This document shows, one piece after another, positions 1 to 6,555 of a DNA stretch of 13,968 nt (position 1 is its first letter; every line of letters starts with the position of its first letter). This DNA is from Synergistaceae bacterium UBA1358 (lineage in GTDB: Bacteria > Synergistota > Synergistia > Synergistales > Synergistaceae), in the NCBI GenBank assembly GCA_002306075.1, contig DBRW01000038.1, forward strand, positions 1,431-15,398, given 5' to 3'. Under the pieces are notes generated by a model. That model was not told the DNA's origin, made no database searches, and saw nothing but the letters and a program-made list of their open reading frames with translations. The position numbers and the translations under genes are program-made.

Positions 1-740
1 CCGACGCAGCATCCGTCTCCGACCGATATAAAGACCCTGTCGGGGACTTCCCAGTTCAGCTGCTCCGCGATCTCCATCGCGCAGGTCTTTTTGCCCTCCA
101 CAAGGAAGGGGTTTATCGCACAGTTCCTGTTGTACCAGCCGAACTTTTCTATTGCCGCAGTCGCGAGGTCGAAGGCTTTCGCATAATCTCCCTTGACAAG
201 GACAACGTTCGCGCCGTAGACGAGAAGCTGTGTCACCTTCGCCGCCGGAGCCTTCTCGGGGACGAATATATAAGAATCTAGCCCCATCACGGCGGCGAAG
301 CCCGAGAGCGAGCTTGCCGCGTTTCCCGTCGATGCGCAGGCTACGGTCTTCTGCCCGAAGTCCAGGGCTTTTGCGACCCCTACGGCGCTTGCCCTGTCCT
401 TTAGCGAGGCTGTCGGGTTTCTTCCGTCGTCCTTTATGTAAAGTTTCCTGACTCCATATTTCGATGCCAGCCATTTGTTCTCGTAAAGGGGGGTCCATCC
501 CACTGAGAGTGCGGGGATGTTCGCATCGTTCAATACCGGCATTATATCCCTGTATCTCCACATGGACATATCACGGCAGAGAGAAAGAGAATCCTTAGTG
601 ACCAGCTTCTTTGCCTCATGCATGTCGTAAAGTACGTCAAGGGTCCCGTCAAGCCCGCAGCTGTCGCAGACGTACCTTCCGTGCTCCGGGGCGTACTCTC
701 TTCCGCACAGTACGCATTTGAGTATCTCAGGTCTTGCCAT
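1..740 (-). CDS. thrC: Threonine synthase, N-terminal part (cut by window edge)
   Basis: The minus-strand frame opens with ATG at 740 and runs without a stop to base 1, giving 246 complete codons of the N-terminal portion. It converts O-phospho-L-homoserine to L-threonine with PLP (fold type II) in the cytoplasm. A four-cysteine zinc-ribbon-like start (CVLC at 9-12, CDSC at 25-28) precedes the catalytic domain, as in the zinc-ribbon threonine synthases. The PLP lysine lies in NPTASLKDRAS and the phosphate-binding loop is STGNAASS. The visible part ends in ISVGDGCCV, resembling the family's SVGDG glycine-rich stretch. The start is supported by an AAGGGGTGAGG purine run just upstream. It looks intact as far as visible. 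A related PLP lyase such as cysteate synthase is the main alternative; the zinc-ribbon favours threonine synthase. Confidence 0.88.
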   Translation of the reverse strand, partial: MARPEILKCVLCGREYAPEHGRYVCDSCGLDGTLDVLYDMHEAKKLVTKDSLSLCRDMSMWRYRDIMPVLNDANIPALSVGWTPLYENKWLASKYGVRKLYIKDDGRNPTASLKDRASAVGVAKALDFGQKTVACASTGNAASSLSGFAAVMGLDSYIFVPEKAPAAKVTQLLVYGANVVLVKGDYAKAFDLATAAIEKFGWYNRNCAINPFLVEGKKTCAMEIAEQLNWEVPDRVFISVGDGCCV

Positions 741-775
741 ATCCTCACCCCTTAAGAGAGAGTCTGTTCCCATCC

Positions 776-781
776 ATTATA
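776..781 (-). promoter_or_regulatory. Candidate -10 box for threonine synthase
   Basis: The minus strand reads a perfect TATAAT here, 36-41 bases upstream of the threonine synthase ATG. No convincing -35 hexamer lies 16-18 bases further upstream, so this is a partial promoter call. I see no threonine-rich leader peptide or attenuator between it and the gene. Confidence 0.4.
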
Positions 782-880
782 CGTTGTAAGGACTTTTCAG
801 GCTATTCTAATAGATCGTATGCCGTGTTCTTTGCCTCAGAAGTTTCAACCGCAGGGATCTGGGTCCGTAAGTATTTAATA

Positions 881-886
881 TATAAT
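881..886 (+). promoter_or_regulatory. Candidate -10 box for the 335-residue unknown gene
   Basis: A perfect TATAAT inside an AT-rich stretch lies about 72 bases upstream of the ATG at 958. The -35 position does not match consensus, so the call rests on the -10 box and location only. Confidence 0.35.
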
Positions 887-957
887 ACCTGAAGAGGACT
901 GTGTTTAAACCTCCTGCCCTCTTTTTTCAAACGGATCGAAGAAAGGAGCCACACCTG

Positions 958-1965
958 ATGATCTTTTTAGTGAGAAGCGGCCCCGAGACTATAGTCTTCA
1001 CCTTCACCAAAGATTTCGACAAAGCCGAACAGATATTGCTCTGTTGGGGCGAATACACCGGCAGCGATGTCGACGAGGCCTTTTCTATTTCAGGCGAGTT
1101 CAGCCGTATAGCGGTGGTCCGCATCAAAAACGGATCAGACGAGATTGAGGAGCTCAGAGTCTACGTCTCGGAGACCTCCATACAGCGTCTTCTCTGCATG
1201 ATGCTCAACGCGGGGCTGGGTGACGGGATCACTGAAAGCAGGATGCAGCCCGGTTACATCCTTATGAGGCTTCTCGGAGACATAGAGAAAGGCATTGAAA
1301 GGATAAAGGAGGACTTCGGAGGAGAATACGTACCAAACGCACCGTATTTCAGCGAACCTCTTCCAGAAGATTCCTCTGTGATCTACTTTACCTCCGAACC
1401 ACTCAACCACCGCATACCCCACTCGAAAATGTATGAGAAGGCCATTTACGTCAGCGAGCACTCAAAGGAAAAGCTGATGGCCACTCTCAGGATGAGGCAG
1501 AACGAATACCTTGGCGACTCCATGGGCACTCCTGACTGGAACAGTATGGAGATCCGCATCGGAGACAAGGAGGGACGCTTCAATACGCACAGAAAGAGGA
1601 TCTGGACCGCCGTACAGGGCCTCCAGATCGGAACGATACTCGAAGAGGGATGGGAGAGGGAGTACACCCTGATGGGAAGGGTCGCAGACGTCTACCTTCT
1701 TAAACTCTTTACGCCGCTTGACGAAGAATCGGTAAAGGAGTTCCTCTCCGGACTCGAATATGATGATTCAGGCGAGCGCGTTGCCGACCTTGACCTCTAT
1801 TTCAAAGACAGAAAGATCAGCTGGAAAGAGAGAGGCAAGGAAGGGGGCCTTTCGAAGGCCGAACTTGGGTTGGCTGCCAGGAAGAGCATGCTCAGTAAGC
1901 TTGACAAATATTCCCTCTCAAAAATGCGCAAGCTCGACGAAGAACTGAAACTCGCCAAGCGGTAA
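958..1965 (+). CDS. Protein of unknown function, 335 residues
   Basis: I do not recognise this family. The frame is open from a GTG at 901, but the ATG at 958 is the likelier start because AAAGGAG (942-948) sits nine bases before it. The protein is soluble-looking, with no signal peptide or membrane segment. The N-terminal ~70 residues alternate hydrophobic and polar residues as in beta-strands (MIFLVRSGPETIVFTFT). The middle is mixed, and the last ~60 residues are lysine/arginine-rich and probably helical (ending KLDEELKLAKR), which could bind nucleic acid or protein. It stands alone: threonine synthase diverges to its left and the hypD operon converges from the right. Codon use resembles its neighbours, so nothing suggests recent transfer. 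It may be restricted to the lineage. Confidence 0.8.
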   Translation: MIFLVRSGPETIVFTFTKDFDKAEQILLCWGEYTGSDVDEAFSISGEFSRIAVVRIKNGSDEIEELRVYVSETSIQRLLCMMLNAGLGDGITESRMQPGYILMRLLGDIEKGIERIKEDFGGEYVPNAPYFSEPLPEDSSVIYFTSEPLNHRIPHSKMYEKAIYVSEHSKEKLMATLRMRQNEYLGDSMGTPDWNSMEIRIGDKEGRFNTHRKRIWTAVQGLQIGTILEEGWEREYTLMGRVADVYLLKLFTPLDEESVKEFLSGLEYDDSGERVADLDLYFKDRKISWKERGKEGGLSKAELGLAARKSMLSKLDKYSLSKMRKLDEELKLAKR

Positions 1966-1991
1966 TAAGCGCGCATACAGGAACGATAAAA

Positions 1992-2017
1992 AGGGGCCCT
2001 TTGGATAAAGGGCCCCT
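1992..2017. terminator. Two-way intrinsic terminator between unknown gene and hypD
   Basis: A perfect 11-bp stem (AGGGGCCCTTT, 1992-2002, against AAAGGGCCCCT, 2007-2017) closes a GGAT loop. On the minus strand five T follow the stem directly (complement of the A run 1988-1992), making a strong terminator for the hypD operon. On the plus strand the T run (2025-2029) starts about eight bases after the stem, so termination of the unknown gene is probably weaker. Confidence 0.9.
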
Positions 2018-2050
2018 CGTCCGTATTTTTGATGTACTGAAAGCCGGTTT

Positions 2051-4411
2051 CTAGAAGCTTTCCTGCGCGTTCCTTGCGATTATCTCTTCCTGCTGGTAAG
2101 AGTCGAGGTCTACGAAGTAATCGCTGTAGCCTGCTACCCTGACAAGGAGTCCACGGTAGTTGTCGGGGTTTTTCTGAGCGTCGCGGAGAGTCTCTTCATC
2201 CACAACGTTGAACTGGATATGGTGTCCGCCAAGTTTGAAGTAGGAGCGGATCAGATTCTTGACTCCTTCGATACCTTCCTCACCTGCGAGGACCGAGGGG
2301 AGGAAGCGTTGATTGAGAAGCGTTCCGCCTGATTTTACCTGGTCCATTTTGGCAAGGGACTTCACGACCGCTGTCGGTCCTTTGCGGTCTGCACCGTGGC
2401 TCGGTGATGTCCCGTCGGATTCCGGCATTCCTGCGAAGCGTCCGTTCGGCGTCGCGCCAAGCTTCTGCCCAAAGTAATTGTGGCATGTCGTGCTCAGCAT
2501 GTTAAGGTGATATGTCGGTCCAAGGATGCTGTGTCTGCCCTCGATAGTTCTGAAGAGGCTGTCGTAGACCCTCTTCATGATGTTGTCCGCATAGTCGTCG
2601 TCATTGCCGAAGAAGGGGGTCTTGTTCCAGAGGGTAAGGCGCATCTCTTCTTCGCCCTCCCAGTTTTTCTTCAATGCGTTCACAAGCTGCTCAAGGGTAT
2701 ATCTCTTATCTTCGTAGACATGCTTCTTGATCGCCGAAAGGCTGTCTGTGATCGTACCGATACCGCAGCACTGGATGTAGTCTGTGTTGTAGCGGGGCCC
2801 GCCGTTGTAGTAGTCCTTGCCCTTCTCGATGCAGTCCCTGATGACGACGGAGAGGAATGTGGCGGCCATCTTCGTCGCGTACTGGTAGCGGAGATAATTG
2901 TCGACTTTGATCTTAGTCTCCACAGCATAGTTGAGCTGTTTCTCGAAAGCGGCATAGAGATCGTCGAATGTTTTGAACTCGCTGATGTCACCTGTCTGGA
3001 TGCTGACCTGCTTGCCTGTGAGCATGTCTACGCCGTTCGTAAGTGCGTACTCAAGGAGTTTCGGCACATTGAGATATCCGTGGAGCAGATATGCCTCCTT
3101 GCCTGCCGCGCCCGTCTCGATGCATCCGCTCGTGCCGCCCTCGCGCGCGTCTTCAAGCGTCTTGCCTACTCGCATCTGTTCCTGTATGACCATGTCGGCG
3201 TTGAAGACCGAGGGATATCCCATGCCGTTGCGGAAGACCTTTGCTGCGGCGCGGATAACGCTGTCCGGCGTACGTTCGCTGACCTGGATGTTGCCCTGGG
3301 GCTGCAGAAGGCGAAGTTCGTCAAATATCTCAAGGCAAATGTAAGTGACTTCACTCGATCCGTCGCTGCCGTCGGCCTTGAGCCCTGCAAGGTTGATGTT
3401 CGTAAAGTCGTTGTACGTTCCGCTCTCTGCGGCAGTCACGCCGACCTTGGGAGGTGCGGGGGTGTTGTTGACCTTGATCCAGAGGCAGGAAAGTAGTTCC
3501 TTCGCTGCTTCCCTGTCGAGTGTGCCCTCTTTCACGCCCTTCTCATAGAAGGGGGCGAGGTGCTGGTCGAGGTGGCCGGGGCTCATTGCGTCCCAACCGT
3601 TGAGTTCAGTTATCGTGCCAAGATGCACGAACCAGTACATCTGGACTGCTTCCCAGAAGTCTCTCGGAGCGTGTGCGGGTACCCATCTGCAGACATCGGC
3701 TATCTTTAGCAGCTCGGCCTTGCGTTTGGGATCGCTCTCGCCCGCTGCCATCTTTTCGGCAAGCTCCGCGTGCCTTTCTGCAAAAATGATCACTGCGTCG
3801 CAGGAGATATCCATACCCTGCAGCTGCTCATCCTTTGCAGTTGCCTCGGGATCGTTGAGGTAGTCAAGTTTCGCACGTGCTTCGGCGATCTTCTTTTTAA
3901 GATCAAGCATGCCCTGTTTGTAAATAAGGCCGTCAAGCGCCGTGTGTCCAAGAGCTCTCTGCTCTCCGAACTCTGTAAATGTTCCGGCCTCATAGAGCTT
4001 GGTCCAGTTTTCGGGCATGCGCGCGAAAAGCTTGTCTCTCATGCAGCGGCCGCGCCAGAAGGGAATGACCTTCTCTTCATAGATCTCGATATCTTTGGGG
4101 TCTACGGTGTAGTTCTGCTGTTTCCTGAGGTTAAGGATCTCAAGGTCTTCTCTTGAATGGCAGGTAAGTTCGGGGAAAGTCGAGACGGCCTTGGGCTTCG
4201 GCCCTCTCTCTCCGACTATAAGTTCGTCTTTTCCGATATATATGGTCTTCTTCTCGCAGAGGTTCTTGAAGTTCAGCGCACGCATTACGGGCATAGGATA
4301 TTTGTTGTCGTTTTCTTTGTAGAATTCAGTCTCAAGAACGGCTCTCTCGATACTTATGGATGGGTGTGCTTCGAAGCTTTCGTCACGAAGACGTTTGATG
4401 CGTTCGTTCAT
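2051..4411 (-). CDS. hypD: Glycyl radical enzyme, probable trans-4-hydroxy-L-proline dehydratase
   Basis: The 786-residue protein has the glycyl radical enzyme architecture: a PFL barrel, a thiyl-radical loop GCIETG (Cys430, Glu432) and a C-terminal glycyl loop RVAGY (Gly761). HypD removes water from trans-4-hydroxy-L-proline to give (S)-1-pyrroline-5-carboxylate. Clostridioides difficile HypD residues as I recall them (F152, H160, D278, S334, D339, F340, C434, E436, Y450, T645, G765) all have identical counterparts at a constant offset of minus four: F148, H156, D274, S330, D335, F336, C430, E432, Y446, T641, G761. Its length is also close to HypD's. This argues against a pyruvate formate-lyase, choline lyase or isethionate lyase. 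A dehydratase acting on an N-methylated or stereoisomeric hydroxyproline remains possible. A strong ribosome site, GGGGAGGT (4419-4426), lies seven bases before the ATG. It is the last gene of a regulator-activase-enzyme operon. Confidence 0.85.
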   Translation of the reverse strand: MNERIKRLRDESFEAHPSISIERAVLETEFYKENDNKYPMPVMRALNFKNLCEKKTIYIGKDELIVGERGPKPKAVSTFPELTCHSREDLEILNLRKQQNYTVDPKDIEIYEEKVIPFWRGRCMRDKLFARMPENWTKLYEAGTFTEFGEQRALGHTALDGLIYKQGMLDLKKKIAEARAKLDYLNDPEATAKDEQLQGMDISCDAVIIFAERHAELAEKMAAGESDPKRKAELLKIADVCRWVPAHAPRDFWEAVQMYWFVHLGTITELNGWDAMSPGHLDQHLAPFYEKGVKEGTLDREAAKELLSCLWIKVNNTPAPPKVGVTAAESGTYNDFTNINLAGLKADGSDGSSEVTYICLEIFDELRLLQPQGNIQVSERTPDSVIRAAAKVFRNGMGYPSVFNADMVIQEQMRVGKTLEDAREGGTSGCIETGAAGKEAYLLHGYLNVPKLLEYALTNGVDMLTGKQVSIQTGDISEFKTFDDLYAAFEKQLNYAVETKIKVDNYLRYQYATKMAATFLSVVIRDCIEKGKDYYNGGPRYNTDYIQCCGIGTITDSLSAIKKHVYEDKRYTLEQLVNALKKNWEGEEEMRLTLWNKTPFFGNDDDYADNIMKRVYDSLFRTIEGRHSILGPTYHLNMLSTTCHNYFGQKLGATPNGRFAGMPESDGTSPSHGADRKGPTAVVKSLAKMDQVKSGGTLLNQRFLPSVLAGEEGIEGVKNLIRSYFKLGGHHIQFNVVDEETLRDAQKNPDNYRGLLVRVAGYSDYFVDLDSYQQEEIIARNAQESF

Positions 4412-4471
4412 GTCTGTTACCTCCCCAGGTGTTTTCTGCTTCTATAAATTAAATTTTTTTAGGATTACCCC

Positions 4472-4530
4472 GGCCTTCGCAGATTTATGCTCAGGCCTGC
4501 CGCTTTTATTATGATGCGCCTCATGCGCAT
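4472..4530. promoter_or_regulatory. Two small hairpins in the activase-hypD gap
   Basis: The 138-bp gap between activase and hypD contains two inverted repeats. One is ATGCGC/GCGCAT (4514-4519 and 4525-4530) around a five-base loop. The other is GGCCT/AGGCC (4472-4476 and 4493-4497) around sixteen bases. Neither is followed by a T run on the minus strand, so they are not ordinary terminators. They could stabilise or process the mRNA so that hypD is expressed more than the activase. I found no convincing separate promoter for hypD here. Confidence 0.35.
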
Positions 4531-4549
4531 TGTGTTCACTCTTATCTCA

Positions 4550-5455
4550 CTAGCCGCCTATGTGCGTTTTCAGTCCGAAGCTTTCAAGTATGGAGGCAGC
4601 TTTTCGTGTCTGATTTTCCGTAGGGGGGAGCAGGCCGGGCAACTTGTACTCCATGCCCCACCTCTCGTGCTTTCCCCTCGCGACCGCGTGGTATGGAAGT
4701 ATGTTCACCGCGGTTATCCCCTTCAGCTTTGAGACGAACTCTCCCAGCGCCGCCACGTTTTCGTCATCTGTGTTGAGTCCGGGCATAAAGGGAAACCTTA
4801 TGTTTATCTTTGATCCCGCTTCCGAGATCGCGACAAGGTTCTCAAGTATGATGCTGTTGTCGACGCCAGTGTATTCTCTGTGCTTTTCCGGATCCATATG
4901 TTTCAGGTCATAGAGGAAGAGGTCTGTATAATTTGCCGCTTCGAGGATGATCCTTTTGTCTACGAACCCGCAGGTGTCTACCGCCCTGTGGAACCCTTCC
5001 CGCCCGCAGGCTTTCAGGGCTTCGATCACAAACTTGGGCTGCATCAGCGGTTCGCCTCCCGAAAAGGTCACCCCGCCGCCGTCCCTGAAGAATATCTCAT
5101 CCTTTCTGAGTTCCTCCATGAGCTGTTCCACAGAGTATTTCCTGCCGCAAAGCTCGCGCGCACCTGAGGGGCATACATCCTCGCAGACACCGCACCCGTC
5201 GCAAAGCCCCGGGTCGGTCTCAAGCGATCCTCCGACGACTGATATGGCTTTGTTGGGACAAGATCTGACACATGCTCCGCACCCTATGCACTTCTCGCCT
5301 CTGAAAAGGATCGCCGGCGTCATCGATTGGCTTTCAGGGTTATGACACCACCAACAGGACAGAGGGCACCCTTTCATGTGCACCGTTGTCCTTGTTCCCG
5401 GTCCGTCGTGTATGGAGTATTTTTTTATGTCAAATATTATCCCTGTTGCGCTCAA
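4550..5455 (-). CDS. Radical-SAM glycyl radical enzyme activase (HypD-activating)
   Basis: The protein (301 residues) uses S-adenosylmethionine and a [4Fe-4S] cluster to abstract hydrogen from the glycyl-loop glycine of its partner, here the HypD-like enzyme. The radical-SAM motif is CPLSCWWC (Cys30, Cys34, Cys37) near the N terminus. A two-cluster ferredoxin insert follows (Cys56/59/62/66 and Cys85/88/91/95), typical of activases other than that of pyruvate formate-lyase. The SAM-binding FSGGEP is at 131-136. The start is TTG at 5455: no ATG or GTG precedes the conserved GIIFDIKKYSIHDGPGTR segment, and AGGAGG lies ten bases upstream, overlapping the regulator's last codons. Only five bases separate it from the regulator's stop, so the two are probably translationally coupled. 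It may be called pflA/pflE-like in databases. Confidence 0.92.
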   Translation of the reverse strand: MSATGIIFDIKKYSIHDGPGTRTTVHMKGCPLSCWWCHNPESQSMTPAILFRGEKCIGCGACVRSCPNKAISVVGGSLETDPGLCDGCGVCEDVCPSGARELCGRKYSVEQLMEELRKDEIFFRDGGGVTFSGGEPLMQPKFVIEALKACGREGFHRAVDTCGFVDKRIILEAANYTDLFLYDLKHMDPEKHREYTGVDNSIILENLVAISEAGSKINIRFPFMPGLNTDDENVAALGEFVSKLKGITAVNILPYHAVARGKHERWGMEYKLPGLLPPTENQTRKAASILESFGLKTHIGG

Positions 5456-5460
5456 TCCCG

Positions 5461-6168
5461 TTATGCCTCCTCAGAAACGTCCAGTTCGGAATGCTTGGCA
5501 AAATAATACTTCCGGATGAATCTTTCCTGGACCTGGAACGACCAGTGTACGTCCCTTATGTACTCTGCCGCTCCGTTGAAGTCACCTTTTCTGAGCAGCT
5601 CTATCAGCATCTTATGCTCTTCAAGTGAGTGCAGTTCCCACTCCTTGACGTAAGTTTTGTTCCTTGGGAAATCGTAGAGCCTCTCCCTGTGTATCTTTAT
5701 GTAATGCAGTATCTCTGCGTTGTCAGACATGTTCAGATAGACATTGTGGAACTTTAGGTTTTCTTCGTAGAACAACTGGAAATTGTTCTGATCCAGAGCC
5801 TTTCTCATCTGGGCGTTGCATTTCTCCATGAAGTCGGCGTCGCTTTCACGGAAACGGAGCGCTATGTGTACCATGACCGATGATTCAAGCCCTCCGATGA
5901 TCTCATATATGTTTCTTATCTTTTCGAGAGTCAGCGTATTCACGATAACTCCGCGTCTTGGATAGATGGTCACGAACCCTTCGGTCTCCAGCTGGAAGAG
6001 AGCATCTCTGAGCGGTGTTCTGCTCATACCCAGTTCCATGCTTATCTCATTGAGGTTCAGGAAAGATCCGGGGCGGATCTTCCCATCGTTCATCTGAAGG
6101 CGGAGGTAGTCGTAAACCTGCTCCCTGAGAGATTTGATCGTGAAAAAAGAATCGTTTCCGTTACTCAT
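5461..6168 (-). CDS. GntR-family (FadR/FCD-type) transcriptional regulator
   Basis: The protein (235 residues) has a GntR winged helix at about residues 10-77, including NEISMELGMSRTPLRDAL and the wing FVTIYPRRGVIV. An all-helical FCD ligand-binding domain follows at about 85-222. FCD domains usually bind a metal through an Asp and three His: His141, His185 and His208 are present, but the D-x-x-F-H aspartate appears as Asn137, so metal or ligand binding may be changed. It is the first gene of the leftward operon with the activase and the HypD-like enzyme, suggesting that it senses hydroxyproline or a product. This ligand is inferred. The start has AAGGGG upstream and lies a few bases beyond a predicted promoter that overlaps a near-palindrome, so autoregulation is likely. 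Confidence 0.92.
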   Translation of the reverse strand: MSNGNDSFFTIKSLREQVYDYLRLQMNDGKIRPGSFLNLNEISMELGMSRTPLRDALFQLETEGFVTIYPRRGVIVNTLTLEKIRNIYEIIGGLESSVMVHIALRFRESDADFMEKCNAQMRKALDQNNFQLFYEENLKFHNVYLNMSDNAEILHYIKIHRERLYDFPRNKTYVKEWELHSLEEHKMLIELLRKGDFNGAAEYIRDVHWSFQVQERFIRKYYFAKHSELDVSEEA

Positions 6169-6187
6169 AAAATTGCCCCTTTCTACG

Positions 6188-6215
6188 ATTGTATCACAGA
6201 TATATCAGATTGCAA
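6188..6215 (-). promoter_or_regulatory. Promoter of the GntR-activase-hypD operon
   Basis: On the minus strand a -35 box TTGCAA (6210-6215) is separated by 16 bases from an extended -10 TGATACAAT (TACAAT core at 6188-6193). Transcription would start near 6181, leaving a leader of about a dozen bases that still contains the ribosome site. Confidence 0.55.
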
Positions 6216-6230
6216 TATATGCATTGATAA
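6206..6230. promoter_or_regulatory. Candidate GntR operator (near-palindrome)
   Basis: TGCA-ATATA-TGCA (6211-6223) is flanked by imperfectly spaced ATCA on the left and TGAT on the right, giving nested inverted repeats. It covers the -35 box of the regulator promoter, where a FadR-type dimer would block RNA polymerase. The factor that binds it is inferred from position only. Confidence 0.4.
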
Positions 6231-6464
6231 ATATCCGCTGCCGCTAACGTAAAAATTTATTAATCCTTGTCTGATAGCCAATATTCAAATCTTGTTCCTC
6301 GTGGCTAACGTGATATATTTGCCTGTCGTTATTGTGTGTCGATATCCTTAAACATTAAATGGCAGCTGATATTTTATTATATACCTTTAATTGGTGGACC
6401 GAAAGTTAAGGGGAGCTTTTTTATTCCATGTTTAAAAACTTATGATAACTCTTTTAAAGGAGTG

Positions 6465-6493
6465 ATTACAACTTTTATGAAAAAGGTTATACT
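6465..6493 (+). promoter_or_regulatory. Promoter-like pair before the aminotransferase
   Basis: ATTACA (6465-6470, four of six matches to the -35 consensus) and TATACT (6488-6493, five of six to the -10) have the ideal 17-base spacing. Transcription would begin near 6500, about 52 bases upstream of the aminotransferase start. Confidence 0.5.
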
Positions 6494-6507
6494 TTGACGG
6501 AGATAGA

Positions 6508-6555
6508 ATGGTTCCTGCAAACTATGAAAAAACTCTAAGAGGGGGATCTTCATGA
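6508..6555 (+). CDS. Possible 15-codon leader peptide overlapping the aminotransferase start
   Basis: An ATG at 6508, five bases after GGAG (6499-6502), opens a 15-codon frame (MVPANYEKTLRGGSS) whose TGA stop overlaps the aminotransferase start as ATGA. This arrangement is typical of translational coupling. The predicted transcription start is only about eight bases upstream, so the ribosome site would sit at the very 5' end, which weakens the case. A chance open frame of this length is quite possible. Confidence 0.25.
   Translation: MVPANYEKTLRGGSS

Larger units (their letters stand above)
6169..6551. other. 383-bp divergent regulatory region, GntR operon / aminotransferase
   Basis: No protein-coding gene longer than a leader peptide is visible in this AT-rich stretch. 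It holds the regulator promoter with an overlapping near-palindrome (6188-6226) and a promoter-like pair for the aminotransferase (6465-6493). It also contains two exact GCTAACGT copies (6243-6250 and 6304-6311, 61 bp apart) and a short AAAGTT/AGCTTT hairpin followed by T at about 6403-6421. The stretch 6312-6400 shows nothing else I can name. Confidence 0.7.

Noticed and set aside
741..900. Threonine attenuator or T-box leader upstream of threonine synthase
   Set aside because: No threonine-rich leader peptide, T-box motif or terminator/antiterminator pair is visible.
901..957. Upstream GTG start extending the 335-residue unknown protein by 19 residues
   Set aside because: No ribosome site precedes the GTG, while AAAGGAG is correctly spaced from the ATG at 958.
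2480..3496. Long plus-strand open frame (338 codons) opposite the glycyl radical enzyme gene
   Set aside because: It is antisense to an unmistakable gene, has no ribosome site and its translation resembles no protein; it follows from the codon use of the real gene.
2051..4411. Alternative roles for the glycyl radical enzyme: pyruvate formate-lyase, choline lyase, isethionate lyase
   Set aside because: Pyruvate formate-lyase needs two adjacent cysteines in the active loop and here only one is present (GCIE); the remaining pocket residues match HypD one for one. The nearby ComB tempted a sulfonate reading, but it is a separate transcription unit beyond a strong terminator.
6477..6497. Six-codon frame (MKKVIL) upstream of the aminotransferase
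   Set aside because: It overlaps the predicted -10 box and would not be in the mRNA; the purine run AAAGGAG is 14 bases away.
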